Assembly (NCBI GenBank): GCA_021299035.1 | Contig: JAJTGD010000016.1 | Coordinates: forward strand, 1 to 64,000 | Direction: 5' to 3' | Source: Oxalobacteraceae bacterium | GTDB lineage: Bacteria > Pseudomonadota > Gammaproteobacteria > Burkholderiales > Burkholderiaceae_D | Length of the DNA: 64,000 bases | Shown here: positions 9,267-22,128 of the stretch, piece after piece | How positions within the stretch are numbered: position 1 is the first letter of the stretch | Layout of the letters: each line of letters begins with the position of its first letter | Notes under the pieces: model-generated | Database searches by the model: none | Seen by the model: the letters and a program-made list of their open reading frames with translations, nothing else | Told to the model about the DNA's origin: nothing | Program-made: the position numbers and the translations under genes

Positions 9267-9384
9267 GTGCGCCGCCTAGACGTATGACAACCGCGCCGGT
9301 GCTCACCCGCCCGCGGCGGCGGGGGTTGGCAAAAGTTAGGATACCGCCAAGATCTCGCTCGGCAGATGCTCAACCAGCCAGGAT

Positions 9385-10491
9385 TTAGTCAAGAGCACCG
9401 AGGGCGAGTGCCTGCTCCCGACCAACCTCGGCATCCGCTTGCCGCGCCTCTTGCAGCTTCGGCTCGGACGACACCGGCCAGCCACCGGTATGGGCTTCGA
9501 TCAGCGCGGCCATGCCGGCGATCCAGCTCGGTGACTCGTTCAGGCACGGGATGTAGTGAAAGCTCTTGCCACCGGCGGCGAGGAAATCCTCTTTCGCCTC
9601 CATCGCAATTTCTTCCAGCGTCTCCAGGCAGTCGCTGGTAAAGCCGGGGCAGATCAAATCAACCCGACCAACGCCACTGCCCGCGAGTTGCTCCAGCGTT
9701 GGCGCGGTATAGGGCTGCAGCCACTCGGCTCGTCCGAAGCGGGACTGAAAGGTGACCACATAGTCACTCTTGGTAATGCCGAGTCGATCTGCCAGCAGGC
9801 GCGCGGTCTTGTGGCATTCACAGTGATAGGGATCACCCAGCAACAGGGTACGCTTGGGCACCCCGTGGAAACTCATCACCAGTTTGTCGGGGCGGCCATG
9901 TTGTGACCAATGTAGACGCACGGTATCTGCCAGCGCGTTGATATAACCCGGGTCGTCGTGGTAGTGGCGTATCAGTCGCAGTTCGGGCACGTTACGCACT
10001 TTCGAAAGATGCTGGAACAGTGCGTCGAAAACCGAAGCCGTGGTGGTGCCGGAGTATTGCGGGTAAGCAGGCAAGATCAGAATGCGGTCACAGCCTTGCG
10101 CTCTTAGCTGCTCGAGCACCTCCGGGATTGCGGGGCTGCCATATCGCATGCCGTACGCGACTTGGATCGATAAACCGCGCGCAGTCAGCTCGGCTTGCAG
10201 GGCGTGTGCCTGTCGCTCGGTGTGCAGCTTGAGCGGAGAGCCTTCGTCAGTCCAGATCGATGCATATTTATGTGCTGATTGGCGCGAGCGGAATGGCAAG
10301 ATGATGCCATTCAGGATGAACCACCAAATCGCGCGCGGAATCTCCACCACACGCGGGTCCGACAAAAATTCTTTCAGATAGGTGCGTACCGCCTCAGGCG
10401 TTGGTGCGTTCGGGGTGCCCAGGTTGGCAAGAATGACGCCCACCTTGCCCACGGTGCCGTGGCGGTAGGACGGTTCGGAGTTGAAGCCCAT
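9385..10491 (-). CDS. hemH: Ferrochelatase
   Basis: Inserts Fe(II) into protoporphyrin IX, the last step of protoheme synthesis, at the inner face of the membrane. The 368-residue protein has the family start ([18 protein letters not shown]), the metal-site motif MSFHGVPKR with its catalytic His, and the [15 protein letters not shown] segment with the conserved glutamates. AAAGG precedes the ATG. It sits between recN and grpE on the same strand; the 159 bp before grpE contain that gene's own heat-shock promoter. HemJ at 23.4 kb would supply its substrate. Confidence 0.97.
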   Translation of the reverse strand: MGFNSEPSYRHGTVGKVGVILANLGTPNAPTPEAVRTYLKEFLSDPRVVEIPRAIWWFILNGIILPFRSRQSAHKYASIWTDEGSPLKLHTERQAHALQAELTARGLSIQVAYGMRYGSPAIPEVLEQLRAQGCDRILILPAYPQYSGTTTASVFDALFQHLSKVRNVPELRLIRHYHDDPGYINALADTVRLHWSQHGRPDKLVMSFHGVPKRTLLLGDPYHCECHKTARLLADRLGITKSDYVVTFQSRFGRAEWLQPYTAPTLEQLAGSGVGRVDLICPGFTSDCLETLEEIAMEAKEDFLAAGGKSFHYIPCLNESPSWIAGMAALIEAHTGGWPVSSEPKLQEARQADAEVGREQALALGALD

Positions 10492-10541
10492 CAGTGATGC
10501 CTTTCTATTCTTTTGAGCAAAGCCGCCCTAAAAGGGCGTTG

Positions 10542-12200
10542 CTATGACGCCAGCAGCTCGCGGGCGTGTTTACGCGTGGTGGCCGTAATTTCGAGGCCGC
10601 CGAGCATACGCGCAATTTCTTCGACGCGCTCGGCACCCGCCAGCGGGGCGATACGCGAGACAGTGCGTCCATCCGGCGCAGCATTCTTGCTAACTTGAAA
10701 ATGCTGGGCGCCCTGGCTGGCCACTTGGGGCAGGTGGGTGACGCAGAGCACTTGGCGATCCTGACCGAGCTTGCGCAGCAAGCGTCCCACGACCTCGGCC
10801 ACCGCACCGCCGATACCACTATCCACCTCGTCAAATATCAAGGTAGGTGTCGCGGTTGCACTGGAAGCGATCACGGAAATCGCCAGTGAGATGCGCGCCA
10901 ACTCGCCGCCAGAAGCGACTTTCGCCAGTGGTCGTGGCGTCGTACCCGCATGACCAGCCACTAAAAACTCGATCTGCTCGAGACCATGCGCTGCCGGCTC
11001 ACTCGCGTGCAGCGCAATCTCGAAGCGTCCTCCGCTCATGGATAGCTCCTGCATTGCCTTGGTGACTGCTGCCGATAATGATTTAGCTGCGGTAGCGCGC
11101 GCTTTGGAAAGCTGCTTGGCGCTGGCCTGATAAGCTGTTGCCAGTTTTTGCTCTTGTGCGCGCATGGCATCCAGATCGGTCGCATCGGACAGCTGTTGCA
11201 AGCGGTCTGACAACTGCTCGAGCTCTTGCGGCAAGGCTTCCGGGGTAACATGAAATTTGCGCGCAGCAGAATGCAGCGCCTCCATTCTTGATTCGACCAC
11301 GCGTAAACGCGCGGGATCGAGTTCGATGCGACCCAAATAATCATTCAACGCGTACACCGCCTCTTGCAGCTGTATACGCGCAGGCTCCAGGGCATCAATC
11401 ACTGGCTTCAACTTGTCATCAATATCGACCAGCTTTGCCAGCCTTTGCTCAACTGCGCTCAATTGCGAAAGCATCGGCGCTGAATCAGATTCAGAGAGCA
11501 GATCAAGCGCCTGTTGCGCACCTTCAATTAAGCTGGCGGCATGCGATAGCCGACTATGCTCACTACACACCTCCGCCCACTCGCCCGACTGCGGTGCCAG
11601 CTTCTGTAACTCGCTCACCTGCCACTCGAGTCGCTCACGCTCGAGCAAGGCTTGCTTGGTGTCGCGCTCAAACTCCTCACGCTGCTTCGTGAGCGCACGC
11701 CACTGTTTGAAGGCAGCGCTGACCTCTTTCACCCGCTCCTGTAATCCGGCATGCGCGTCGAGCAGATCACGTTGCGCGTCAGATCGCAGCAGCGACTGAT
11801 GCGCATGCTGACCATGAATATCCACCAGCATCTCGCCCAGTTCGCGCAGTTGTGTGATGGTGGCGGTAACGCCATTGATGAAGGCTTTTGAGCGACCGGC
11901 GTTATCGATCACGCGACGCAGCAGCAAGCTACTTTCATCATTATCGAAAGCATGCTCGCTTAACCAGTTTTGCAACGAGGCATCCAGCTCACCCGTAAAC
12001 TCGGCCACGATATCTGCACGTGCAGCGCCCTCGCGCACGACGCTGGCGTCAGCACGCCCACCCAATGCAAGCGTGAGTGCATCAATCAAAATCGACTTAC
12101 CTGCGCCGGTTTCCCCCGTGAAGACGGTGAATCCCGACGACAGATCGAGTTCGACAAAATCGACAATTACGAAATCACGGATGGCAAGCGCGCGCAGCAT
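10542..12200 (-). CDS. recN: DNA repair protein RecN (SMC-like ATPase)
   Basis: SMC-family ATPase involved in double-strand break repair by recombination. Walker A (GETGAGKS) lies at residues 29-36, a long coiled-coil middle region follows, then the ABC signature (VASGGELARISLAI) and Walker B (TLIFDEVDSGIGG). I start at the ATG at 12200 (552 residues, the usual family length); a longer reading begins inside nadK and adds residues not seen in relatives. There is no clear ribosome binding site, so translation may be coupled to nadK, whose stop is 23 nt upstream. Confidence 0.96.
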   Translation of the reverse strand: MLRALAIRDFVIVDFVELDLSSGFTVFTGETGAGKSILIDALTLALGGRADASVVREGAARADIVAEFTGELDASLQNWLSEHAFDNDESSLLLRRVIDNAGRSKAFINGVTATITQLRELGEMLVDIHGQHAHQSLLRSDAQRDLLDAHAGLQERVKEVSAAFKQWRALTKQREEFERDTKQALLERERLEWQVSELQKLAPQSGEWAEVCSEHSRLSHAASLIEGAQQALDLLSESDSAPMLSQLSAVEQRLAKLVDIDDKLKPVIDALEPARIQLQEAVYALNDYLGRIELDPARLRVVESRMEALHSAARKFHVTPEALPQELEQLSDRLQQLSDATDLDAMRAQEQKLATAYQASAKQLSKARATAAKSLSAAVTKAMQELSMSGGRFEIALHASEPAAHGLEQIEFLVAGHAGTTPRPLAKVASGGELARISLAISVIASSATATPTLIFDEVDSGIGGAVAEVVGRLLRKLGQDRQVLCVTHLPQVASQGAQHFQVSKNAAPDGRTVSRIAPLAGAERVEEIARMLGGLEITATTRKHARELLAS

Positions 12201-12223
12201 GGGTGAGGCGAGAGAAAAGGAGG

Positions 12224-13123
12224 CTATTTTAGTTGACCGGAGGTCGATGGATATTCGTTCCAGTGCAGCTTCTCGCGCAACGTATCGAAATAAGTCCAAC
12301 CGAGCGGATGGAGGAAGGTCACGACATTTCGAGAACGTTTCAGCAAGACACGATCGCCGACCTGTAGCTTGATGACTGATTGCATATCGAAGTTCACGCT
12401 GCAGTCGCGGCCGCTAGATACCTCGATTTCTATCTCGCGATCATCCGACAATACGATCGGGCGATTCGACAGCGCGTGCGGCGCGATTGGCACCATCACG
12501 ATACCGCCCAGCTGGGGCTGCAAAATCGGGCCACCCGCTGCCAGCGCATAGGCGGTCGAGCCGGTCGGTGTGGACACAATCAAGCCATCGGAGCGCTGGT
12601 TGTACATGAAATGGCCGTCGACCGTAACCCGCAACTCGATCATGCCAGCGCCAGTGCCGCGCGCGACCACCACATCATTGAAGGCCAGCCCTTGAAAACT
12701 GGGCTGACCGTCCCGGATCACGGTGCCCTCGAGTAATGAGCGCTGCTCGGACTCCAATTTGCCGTCCAGCATATCGGCCAGCACCGGGAGCATGCGGTCG
12801 GAAGGAATATCGGTCATGAAACCGAGCCGACCCTGGTTGACGCCAATCAGCGGCACACGATAGGGTGCCAGTTGTCGGGCAATGCCGAGCATCGTACCGT
12901 CGCCGCCGACCACGATCGCCAGCTGCGCCTGCGCGCCAATCTGGTCTGCGGTGAGCGACTGCGACGCTGCTCTGCCAAGATCAATAGCTGTGGATGACTC
13001 GAAAACTACCCGATGCCCGCGGTGCTCCAAGAAACGCGCAAGTGCAAGCAGGTCCTCGACCGCCGGCGGGTCGCCATGTTTACCAATGATTGCAACAGTT
13101 GGGAAGGCGGACGGCGTCGACAT
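12224..13123 (-). CDS. nadK: NAD kinase
   Basis: Phosphorylates NAD to NADP in the cytoplasm. The 299-residue protein from the ATG at 13123 carries the GGDGT signature (VVGGDGTMLG), NQGRLGFMTDI and the nucleotide-binding DGLIVSTPTGSTAYALAAGG segment, cited in parts. The upstream extension possible in this frame would run into the divergent hrcA promoter region, so the shorter start is preferred. It heads a minus-strand group nadK-recN-hemH and is divergent from hrcA, an arrangement common in betaproteobacteria. Confidence 0.97.
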   Translation of the reverse strand: MSTPSAFPTVAIIGKHGDPPAVEDLLALARFLEHRGHRVVFESSTAIDLGRAASQSLTADQIGAQAQLAIVVGGDGTMLGIARQLAPYRVPLIGVNQGRLGFMTDIPSDRMLPVLADMLDGKLESEQRSLLEGTVIRDGQPSFQGLAFNDVVVARGTGAGMIELRVTVDGHFMYNQRSDGLIVSTPTGSTAYALAAGGPILQPQLGGIVMVPIAPHALSNRPIVLSDDREIEIEVSSGRDCSVNFDMQSVIKLQVGDRVLLKRSRNVVTFLHPLGWTYFDTLREKLHWNEYPSTSGQLK

Positions 13124-13190
13124 GGTGCCGATTAGACCATAATTGCACACCCATCTGGAATCATGGGGCGGCGCCCGATAGAATAAGGCT

Positions 13191-14204
13191 ATGCAACTCG
13201 ATAATCGCGCACAAACACTGCTCAAAGCACTGGTTGAGCGTTACATTTCCGACGGCCAGCCCGTCGGCTCGCGGGCCTTGGCCCGAATCTCTGGCCTTGA
13301 TCTGTCGCCGGCCACGATCCGCAACATCATGTCGGATCTGGAAGAGCTGGGCCTCGTGGCCAGCCCGCACACCTCGGCAGGCCGGATCCCGACGCCGCGT
13401 GGCTACCGACTTTTCGTCGACAGCTTGCTCACCGTCCAAACCATTGATGAGAGCACGGTCGAATCCAAGCTACATTCGGGTGTGTCGGCACAGAAAACCA
13501 TCGCCAGCGCGGCGCAGGTGCTATCGCAGCTATCGCAGTTCGCAGGCGTTGTGCTGACACCGCGGCGCGAAGGTACGTTTCAGCAAATCGAATTCTTGCG
13601 GCTGTCGGAGAAGCGCATTCTGCTGGTGATCGTGGCACCGAATGGCGACGTGCAAAATCGTCTGCTACTCACCTCAAATGACTACTCCCCGTCCGAGCTG
13701 GTACAGGCAGCCAACTATATCAATCAGCATTATGCTGGCCTGCCATTTGATGAAGTTCGTATCAAGCTGAAAGATGAACTTCGTCAACTGCGCGATGACA
13801 TCACCCAACTCATGCAAGCAGCGGTCGAAGCTGGCAGCGATGCAATGAACGAAGGCGACGATGAGGTCGTGATCTCGGGTGAGCGCAATTTATTGTCGGT
13901 CTCTGAGTTAGCCTCCAACATGGGATCGCTGCGCAAGATGTTCGATCTGTTTGATCAAAAAACCAGTCTGGCCGCTTTACTGGACACTTCCAGCAGGGCG
14001 AATGGTGTGCAGATTTTTATCGGTGGAGAATCAACGCTGGTACCACTCGACGAGATGAGTATCGTCACTGCGCCCTATGAGTCGAATGGGCGTATCGTTG
14101 GGACGCTGGGTGTGATCGGGCCAACCCGGATGGCTTACGAGCGCGTGATTCCGATCGTGGACATTACCGCCCGGCTGTTGTCGAATGCCCTGTCGCATCC
14201 CTGA
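13191..14204 (+). CDS. hrcA: Heat-inducible transcription repressor HrcA
   Basis: Repressor that binds CIRCE elements and controls groESL (and in some species dnaK). The 337-residue protein has an N-terminal winged helix ([17 protein letters not shown]; the segment [18 protein letters not shown] is the recognition region; [12 protein letters not shown] follows) and a C-terminal GAF-like sensor domain. AAGG lies close to the ATG. No CIRCE inverted repeat is visible upstream of hrcA or grpE in this window, so its target is probably groESL elsewhere, while grpE and dnaK here look sigma32-dependent. Confidence 0.97.
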   Translation: MQLDNRAQTLLKALVERYISDGQPVGSRALARISGLDLSPATIRNIMSDLEELGLVASPHTSAGRIPTPRGYRLFVDSLLTVQTIDESTVESKLHSGVSAQKTIASAAQVLSQLSQFAGVVLTPRREGTFQQIEFLRLSEKRILLVIVAPNGDVQNRLLLTSNDYSPSELVQAANYINQHYAGLPFDEVRIKLKDELRQLRDDITQLMQAAVEAGSDAMNEGDDEVVISGERNLLSVSELASNMGSLRKMFDLFDQKTSLAALLDTSSRANGVQIFIGGESTLVPLDEMSIVTAPYESNGRIVGTLGVIGPTRMAYERVIPIVDITARLLSNALSHP

Positions 14205-14250
14205 GCGCAGCGCTTCTGCGGACTAGCCGCCAGGGCTGGACGAACTCAGC

Positions 14251-14682
14251 CTAGCTGCCGCGGTGCGGGCAGTTCTCTTTGGTGCAATTGCCGTAGAGCG
14301 AAAGCGCATGCTCGGCCAGCTTGAAACCACGCTCGGCGGCAATATTTTGTTGGCGTTTTTCGATTTCTTCGTCAAAAAACTCTTCCACCAAGCCGCAATC
14401 CAAACAGACCAAGTGGTCGTGGTGCGCGCCCAGATTAAGCTCGAACACGGCTTTACCGGACTCGAAGTGATTACGCGACAGCAGGCCGGCTTGCTCGAAC
14501 TGCGTCAGCACACGGTAAACGGTTGCCAGTCCGACATCGAGATTTTCGGCCAGTAGCTGCTTGTATACATCTTCCGCCGACAAGTGCCGGACTAGACTAC
14601 CCTGGAAAATTTCCAGAATTTTCAGACGGGGTAGCGTGGCCTTGAGACCGCTCGATTTCAGATCGGGAGTGTGATGCGGCAT
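14251..14682 (-). CDS. fur: Ferric uptake regulator Fur
   Basis: Iron-responsive repressor of iron-uptake genes. The 143-residue protein contains the DNA-binding winged helix ([10 protein letters not shown], then AEDVYKQL and [13 protein letters not shown]) and the metal-binding dimerisation domain, with [11 protein letters not shown] and a final C-x4-C pair (CTKENC). It is divergent from bamE, the classic fur-omlA arrangement in proteobacteria. The 74 bp between the two starts show only a partial resemblance to a Fur box, which I do not annotate. Confidence 0.97.
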   Translation of the reverse strand: MPHHTPDLKSSGLKATLPRLKILEIFQGSLVRHLSAEDVYKQLLAENLDVGLATVYRVLTQFEQAGLLSRNHFESGKAVFELNLGAHHDHLVCLDCGLVEEFFDEEIEKRQQNIAAERGFKLAEHALSLYGNCTKENCPHRGS

Positions 14683-14756
14683 GATTTATCGGTAAGCAGC
14701 GTGAACTGCCTTATCATATAGTGTTTCGCGTTCAGCGCCATTTTAGCGTCCTCATC

Positions 14757-15230
14757 ATGTCCCAGCCGTTTACCAATTCGCGTCGCCCACCCCTTGTCGT
14801 GGGCTTGGTCGCGCTATCCTTCGTGTTGAGCGGCTGCGTTAGCAAGCTATTCACAGAAAACCAACAGCCGATTGAGGCCGCCCCGACTGGCGTTACCCAG
14901 CGTGTTCAGCAAAGCAAGCTGTTCGGTGTGCTGCCGGTATATCGTCCAGATACCCAGCAGGGGAATTTCATCTCCCAAGAGCAAGTTTCCCAGCTTCAGG
15001 TCGGCATGACACCGGCGCAGGTTCGATTTCTGCTCGGTACACCCCTGCTGAACGATGTATTTCATGCGGAGCGCTGGGACTACCCGTTTCTGATGAAACG
15101 CGGCGACGGTACGGTGACTACCAGCCACGTGGTGGTGTATTTCAAAGAAGGTCGCGTCTCACAATTCGAGGGCGCTGAACTACCTAACGAAAAAGAATAC
15201 CTTCGGCTGATTGCTGCGCCGAAGAAGTAA
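14757..15230 (+). CDS. bamE: Outer membrane assembly lipoprotein BamE (SmpA/OmlA)
   Basis: Lipoprotein of the BAM complex that inserts beta-barrel proteins in the outer membrane. From the ATG at 14757 (157 residues) the signal peptide ends in a lipobox LSGC with Cys27 as the lipidated residue. The BamE domain follows ([23 protein letters not shown] in parts, then ERWDYPF). A GTG 36 bp upstream would extend the N-terminus but makes a poorer signal peptide. It is divergent from fur and followed 17 bp later by dapB. Confidence 0.95.
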   Translation: MSQPFTNSRRPPLVVGLVALSFVLSGCVSKLFTENQQPIEAAPTGVTQRVQQSKLFGVLPVYRPDTQQGNFISQEQVSQLQVGMTPAQVRFLLGTPLLNDVFHAERWDYPFLMKRGDGTVTTSHVVVYFKEGRVSQFEGAELPNEKEYLRLIAAPKK

Positions 15231-15247
15231 AGCCTACCGAGACTCCC

Positions 15248-16054
15248 ATGAACCCACTGAAGATCGCGGTGGCCGGCGCATCCGGCCGCATGGGCCGCAT
15301 GCTGATCGAAGCCATTGATGCTGACCCCGACACCCAGTTAGCTGGTGCACTGGATGTCGCCGGCGCACAGGGACTGGGTGCTGATGCTGGCACTGGCTTG
15401 GGTCGTACGCTGGGCGTGAACATCGAATCTTCTTTGGAAGTGGGGCTCGCTAATGCCGAGTTCCTGATTGATTTCACCCGTCCTGTGGGTACGCTGGCGC
15501 ATCTAGATTACTGCGCAGCGCACGGCATCAAGTTAATCATCGGTACCACTGGCTTTGACGATGCCGGCAAGGCCGCCATCGAAGCAGCCGCACAACGTAC
15601 CGCCATCGTGTTTGCGCCCAACATGAGCGTTGGTGTAAATGTCACCATGAAACTGCTTGAGCTGGCAGCCAAAAGTTTCTCGCACGGCTACGACATCGAG
15701 ATTATCGAGGCGCACCATCGGCACAAGGTCGATGCACCGTCTGGCACCGCACTGAAAATGGGTGAAGTGGTGGCCAATGCACTGGGCCGTGATCTGAAAC
15801 AAGTCGGCGTTTTTGCGCGCGAGGGCGTGACCGGTGAGCGCGATCCTTCCTCGATCGGCTTTGCCACCATTCGCGGCGGCGATATCGTGGGCGATCACAC
15901 CGTCTTGTTCGCCGGTATCGGCGAACGTATCGAGATCACCCACAAATCTTCCAGCCGTGTCACTTATGCGCACGGCAGCTTGCGCGCCGCTCGCTTCCTG
16001 CAGCACAAAGCCACTGGCCTGTACGACATGCAGGACGTGCTCGGCCTGCGCTGA
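15248..16054 (+). CDS. dapB: 4-hydroxy-tetrahydrodipicolinate reductase
   Basis: NAD(P)H-dependent step of the diaminopimelate/lysine pathway. The 268-residue protein has the Rossmann motif GASGRMGRM at 10-18 and the catalytic and substrate-binding signature [15 protein letters not shown] (about 156-170). [10 protein letters not shown] and a C-terminal [11 protein letters not shown] are also family features. It lies between bamE and tonB on the + strand with short gaps. Confidence 0.98.
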   Translation: MNPLKIAVAGASGRMGRMLIEAIDADPDTQLAGALDVAGAQGLGADAGTGLGRTLGVNIESSLEVGLANAEFLIDFTRPVGTLAHLDYCAAHGIKLIIGTTGFDDAGKAAIEAAAQRTAIVFAPNMSVGVNVTMKLLELAAKSFSHGYDIEIIEAHHRHKVDAPSGTALKMGEVVANALGRDLKQVGVFAREGVTGERDPSSIGFATIRGGDIVGDHTVLFAGIGERIEITHKSSSRVTYAHGSLRAARFLQHKATGLYDMQDVLGLR

Positions 16055-16083
16055 GTCGCAGCCGAAGCCTTGCCGTGCCAACC

Positions 16084-16812
16084 ATGAGGCCGTCCGCGTT
16101 TGCCGTTGCTATCGCGCTACATGGGGCACTGATCGCGTTGGTGCTGTCCGGCGCGCTCGAAAAACCCCGCACCGAAGTTGAGCCACCGCCGGTGATTGTG
16201 CAATTGCTGACCCCGGCACCGCCACCCAAGCCTGAGCCATCGCCGCCCGAGCCACCAAAACCAAAACCCCCGAAACCCGAGCCACCCAAGCCGGAACCGG
16301 CAAAGGCTCAACCACGCCCGGAGCCGCCGCGGCCTGAGCAACCCAAACCCGAGCCTGCCAAGCCAGAACCGCGGCCCGAGCCGCGACCGGAGCCCGCCAA
16401 GGCCGAGCCAGCGCCCATCCCAGCTGCAGCGCCTGCGCCAGCTCCGGTGAGCCCGCCGGTACCGGCACCTGCACCGCCACCGGCACCGGCACCAACCGCG
16501 CCATCGGCGCCGAAGGCGAGTACGCGCACCGAGGTCAGCATTTCTGCAAGCTACGCCGCCGCCAACCGCAAGCCGGAGTACCCCAAAATGTCGCTGCGCT
16601 TAGGCGAACAAGGCACAGTGGTACTCACGGTGATGGTGAAGAGCGACGGTAGCGCAAGCGACGTGGAAGTAAAATCCTCCAGTGGCTTCGCGCGGCTCGA
16701 TCGCGCAGCAGCTGATGCAGTAAAAACCTGGCGCTTCAACCCCGCCACGGTCGACGGCAAAGCCATCGACAAATCCTACGAAGTTCCGATCACCTTCAAA
16801 CCGCCCAACTGA
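16084..16812 (+). CDS. tonB: TonB-family energy transducer
   Basis: Transmits proton-motive force from ExbB-ExbD to outer-membrane receptors. From the ATG at 16084 the 242-residue protein has one N-terminal membrane helix (FAVAIALHGALIALVLSGA). A long Pro/Lys/Glu-rich periplasm-spanning stretch (about residues 30-150, X-P repeats) precedes a C-terminal TonB domain (YPKMSLRLGEQGTVVLTVMV in part, then GFARLDRAAADAVKTWRFNP). The proline region is repetitive at DNA level (16190-16510). exbB starts 6 bp after its stop and exbD follows, so the three form a complete unit. Confidence 0.93.
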   Translation: MRPSAFAVAIALHGALIALVLSGALEKPRTEVEPPPVIVQLLTPAPPPKPEPSPPEPPKPKPPKPEPPKPEPAKAQPRPEPPRPEQPKPEPAKPEPRPEPRPEPAKAEPAPIPAAAPAPAPVSPPVPAPAPPPAPAPTAPSAPKASTRTEVSISASYAAANRKPEYPKMSLRLGEQGTVVLTVMVKSDGSASDVEVKSSSGFARLDRAAADAVKTWRFNPATVDGKAIDKSYEVPITFKPPN

Positions 16813-16818
16813 ACCACC

Positions 16819-17526
16819 ATGAATGACACAATGACCCAAAGCCTCGGCTTTGCCCACTACTGGGCGCAAGGCGACGCAGTGACGCATAGCGTTGCCTACC
16901 TGCTGCTGATCATGTCAATTGCCAGCTGGTATTACATCCTTTCAAAAGCATGGATCTCATGGCGGATTCGCAAGAGTGCCGATGCAGTCGAGCATTTCTG
17001 GGACGCTGCCAGCATGGACGATGCCATTGCGTTGCTGAGCCACGCAGATACTGAAAAGGTGTACTCACCGCTGGCAACGCATGCCGTCGACGCGGTCAGA
17101 GTCAAGGCCAATAGCAGCTCATTGAATGCCAATGTTGACCAAGGTGAGTTGGTGACCAGAACCTTGCGGCAGCAGATCAACCGCGTTTCGCAGCGTCTGG
17201 AAAGCGGACTGACGCTACTGGCTTCCGTCGGTTCGACGGCGCCATTCGTAGGATTGTTCGGTACCGTCTGGGGCATCTACCATGCACTCGCAGCGGTCGC
17301 GATGTCGGGCACTATTCAAATCGACAAGGTCGCTGGTCCGGTAGGTGAAGCACTGATCATGACAGCCATCGGCTTGGTGGTCGCGATTCCAGCGGTGCTT
17401 GGCTATAACGCCTTCACCCGGGTCAATCGACTCACGCTGGGCGAGCTGGATGCGTTCGCACATGACCTGCACGCTTTCCTGACGACAGGCGCGCGTATCG
17501 GTACTGCGCGTGGTCGCTTGAGCTAA
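16819..17526 (+). CDS. exbB: ExbB/TolQ-family proton channel subunit
   Basis: Inner-membrane proton channel subunit that powers TonB. The 235-residue protein has three membrane helices: one near the N-terminus (AYLLLIMSIASWYYILSKAW) and two in the MotA/TolQ/ExbB domain (GLTLLASVGSTAPFVGLFGT in part, then EALIMTAIGLVVAIPAVLGY). Placement between tonB and exbD argues for ExbB rather than TolQ. ATGs at 16819 and 16831 are both possible starts. Confidence 0.94.
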   Translation: MNDTMTQSLGFAHYWAQGDAVTHSVAYLLLIMSIASWYYILSKAWISWRIRKSADAVEHFWDAASMDDAIALLSHADTEKVYSPLATHAVDAVRVKANSSSLNANVDQGELVTRTLRQQINRVSQRLESGLTLLASVGSTAPFVGLFGTVWGIYHALAAVAMSGTIQIDKVAGPVGEALIMTAIGLVVAIPAVLGYNAFTRVNRLTLGELDAFAHDLHAFLTTGARIGTARGRLS

Positions 17527-17540
17527 GCGAGGAGACGATC

Positions 17541-17966
17541 ATGGCATTCGGCGGATTCAACGATAACGGCCACCAAGCACCGATGGCAGAAATTAACGTC
17601 ACCCCGATGGTGGATGTGATGCTCGTGCTGTTGGTGATTTTCATCATCACCGCACCGCTGTTTACCCATGCGGTAAAGCTCGAGCTACCCACAGCATCCT
17701 CGGCACCGGCGCCAGAAAAGCCCGAGAGCATCACCCTTTCCATTAATGCCGAGGGAAAGCTATTCTGGAACAACAACTCGGTGAGCCTCGACGAGTTAGG
17801 CACACGGTTCGCAACCGCTTCGCAAAAAAAGCCGCAACCAGAACTTCAACTGCGCGCTGATAAGTCCACCCGCTATGAGGTCATCGCGCAAGTGATGGCA
17901 TCCGCGCAAAACAATGGCATGACAAAAATCGGTTTCGTTACCAATCCTAAAGATGTGAGTCGCTAA
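17541..17966 (+). CDS. exbD: ExbD/TolR-family biopolymer transport protein
   Basis: Single-span inner-membrane partner of ExbB. The 141-residue protein has a short cytoplasmic N-terminus with INVTPMVDVMLVLLVIFI, where the Asp in PMVDVM is the conserved proton-relay residue in the membrane helix. A periplasmic ExbD domain follows. GAGGAG lies just before the ATG. Its stop codon touches the leuS reading frame, so leuS may be cotranscribed. Confidence 0.94.
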   Translation: MAFGGFNDNGHQAPMAEINVTPMVDVMLVLLVIFIITAPLFTHAVKLELPTASSAPAPEKPESITLSINAEGKLFWNNNSVSLDELGTRFATASQKKPQPELQLRADKSTRYEVIAQVMASAQNNGMTKIGFVTNPKDVSR

Positions 17967-20633
<2,667 letters not shown>

Positions 20634-20644
20634 AGGAGAATGTA

Positions 20645-22123
20645 TTGAATAGATTCATCCGTTACGTCGCACTTGGCATACTCATCATGTTGCTGACGGC
20701 CTGTGGGTTTCAGCTGCGTGGGTGGTCACCCGAAAGCCGACTGACTATTGAGTCTATCTATCTCGATGTACCGATCGGTACACCGCTCGAACGCGATCTT
20801 CGCACCATAATCCGTGCCAACAACACCCAATTGACTGAGGATGCGAAATCCGCGCTGGTTACACTACGTGTACTCTCACAGGCACAAGAAAAAAAAGTAC
20901 TGACGCTAAATGCTCAGGGCAAGGTGCGAGAGTTCAGCCTGACTTACCGGGTAAGTTTCGAAGTCACTGACGCAAAAAATAACAAGTTACTTCAACCGCC
21001 TGAAATCGCGCTGCAATTCATCCTCCCATACAGTGAAGAACAGGCACTGGCGAAGGAGCAAGAAGAACGCATGACCTTCGAGGATTTGCGTCGCGATGCC
21101 GTTGCGCAAATCATGCGTCAGCTGGCGCGAGTCAAATCTCTGGCGCCTTTGTACGTCATCAGCAGTGATGAGCAGCTTCTTTTATTTGAGTTAGCGGATC
21201 GAATTCGTGCCAAGGCGCGTGCCGCGGGCTTTTCCGAGCGCGAGGTTCTGGTCGCCGAGCGCTATTTCAAATGGGGTGAGCTGCAGTCGGCACAGCAGTC
21301 GATGTCCTTGTTCGGCGACCGCAAGCTGATCGAACTGCGCATCCCCAGTGGCAAACCGGGCAAGGAAGGTGGTCAGGCATTGCAAGACTATGCGGCCACT
21401 TGCGTGGAGTCCGAAGCGGGCGAGACGCTGACCATGATCACGCTACCCAAGCTCGACTGGGCGACACAGAAAAGTGCTTGGGTGACTGCCTTGCAGCGGC
21501 ATGCGATCTATATCGAGATTCCCAACATCGAGCGGCATCAGTTGGCGCAATGGATAGGGCAACGACTCGCGAACCAAGGCCAAAGCGCTGACAAGAATGC
21601 GCTGGAGTTCATGGTCGAACGTGTCGAAGGTAATTTGCTGGCGGCCCACCAGGAAATCCGTAAATTAGCCTTACTGTATCCTGAAGGCAGACTATCGCTG
21701 GATCAGATACAAGACGCAGTGCTGAATGTCGCGCGTTACGATGTGTTCAAACTCTCCGAGGCGATGCTGTCAGGCGATCTGGGGCGGGTCACGCGCATGC
21801 TGGAAGGCTTGAAGGGGGAGGGCGAGGCCTTGCCCTTGGTGCTGTGGGCAATCAGCGAGGAGATCCGCACACTGCTGAAGCTGAAAATAGGCAGCGACGA
21901 GGGCCGACCGCTTGCGGCCATGCTGAAAGAGTATCGAATCTGGGGCCCACGCGAACGTCTGATGGCACCAGCGCTGTCGCGCGTTAAACTCGCGACGCTG
22001 CGTGATGCACTGGCGAAAGCAGCGCAAGTCGACCGTATGATCAAGGGATTACGCGCCAAAGATTTTGCCGGTGATGCATGGGATGCACTGCTTCAACTGG
22101 CGCTGTTCGTAGCAAGGAAATAA
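20645..22123 (+). CDS. lptE-holA: LptE lipoprotein fused in frame to DNA polymerase III delta subunit (HolA)
   Basis: One 492-residue frame joins two normally separate genes. Residues 1-165 are LptE, the outer-membrane lipoprotein that plugs LptD in LPS export, with signal peptide and lipobox LTAC (Cys20). Residues about 167-492 are HolA, the clamp-loader delta subunit, starting at [12 protein letters not shown] but lacking the usual first 12-15 residues. The start is a TTG with AAGGAG 5 nt upstream; no ATG would keep the signal peptide. An internal in-frame ATG at 21071, preceded by AAGGAG at 21054-21059, could make a cytoplasmic HolA of about 350 residues. A lipoprotein fused to a replication protein is physically odd, so separate HolA production or an assembly or sequencing error are both plausible. 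proA follows 5 bp later. Confidence 0.85.
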   Translation: MNRFIRYVALGILIMLLTACGFQLRGWSPESRLTIESIYLDVPIGTPLERDLRTIIRANNTQLTEDAKSALVTLRVLSQAQEKKVLTLNAQGKVREFSLTYRVSFEVTDAKNNKLLQPPEIALQFILPYSEEQALAKEQEERMTFEDLRRDAVAQIMRQLARVKSLAPLYVISSDEQLLLFELADRIRAKARAAGFSEREVLVAERYFKWGELQSAQQSMSLFGDRKLIELRIPSGKPGKEGGQALQDYAATCVESEAGETLTMITLPKLDWATQKSAWVTALQRHAIYIEIPNIERHQLAQWIGQRLANQGQSADKNALEFMVERVEGNLLAAHQEIRKLALLYPEGRLSLDQIQDAVLNVARYDVFKLSEAMLSGDLGRVTRMLEGLKGEGEALPLVLWAISEEIRTLLKLKIGSDEGRPLAAMLKEYRIWGPRERLMAPALSRVKLATLRDALAKAAQVDRMIKGLRAKDFAGDAWDALLQLALFVARK

Positions 22124-22128
22124 TACTG

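Noticed and set aside
9196-9384. Possible CIRCE element for HrcA
   Set aside because: No TTAGCACTC-N9-GAGTGCTAA or close variant is present here or at 13124-13190. The region instead holds a sigma32 promoter.
10524-10538. Small hairpin between recN and hemH (CGCCC/GGGCG)
   Set aside because: The stem is only 5 bp and has no T-tract, so it is too weak to call a terminator.
16109-16504. Gly/Val/Ala-rich open frames on the minus strand
   Set aside because: They are the complement of the tonB proline-rich repeat region.
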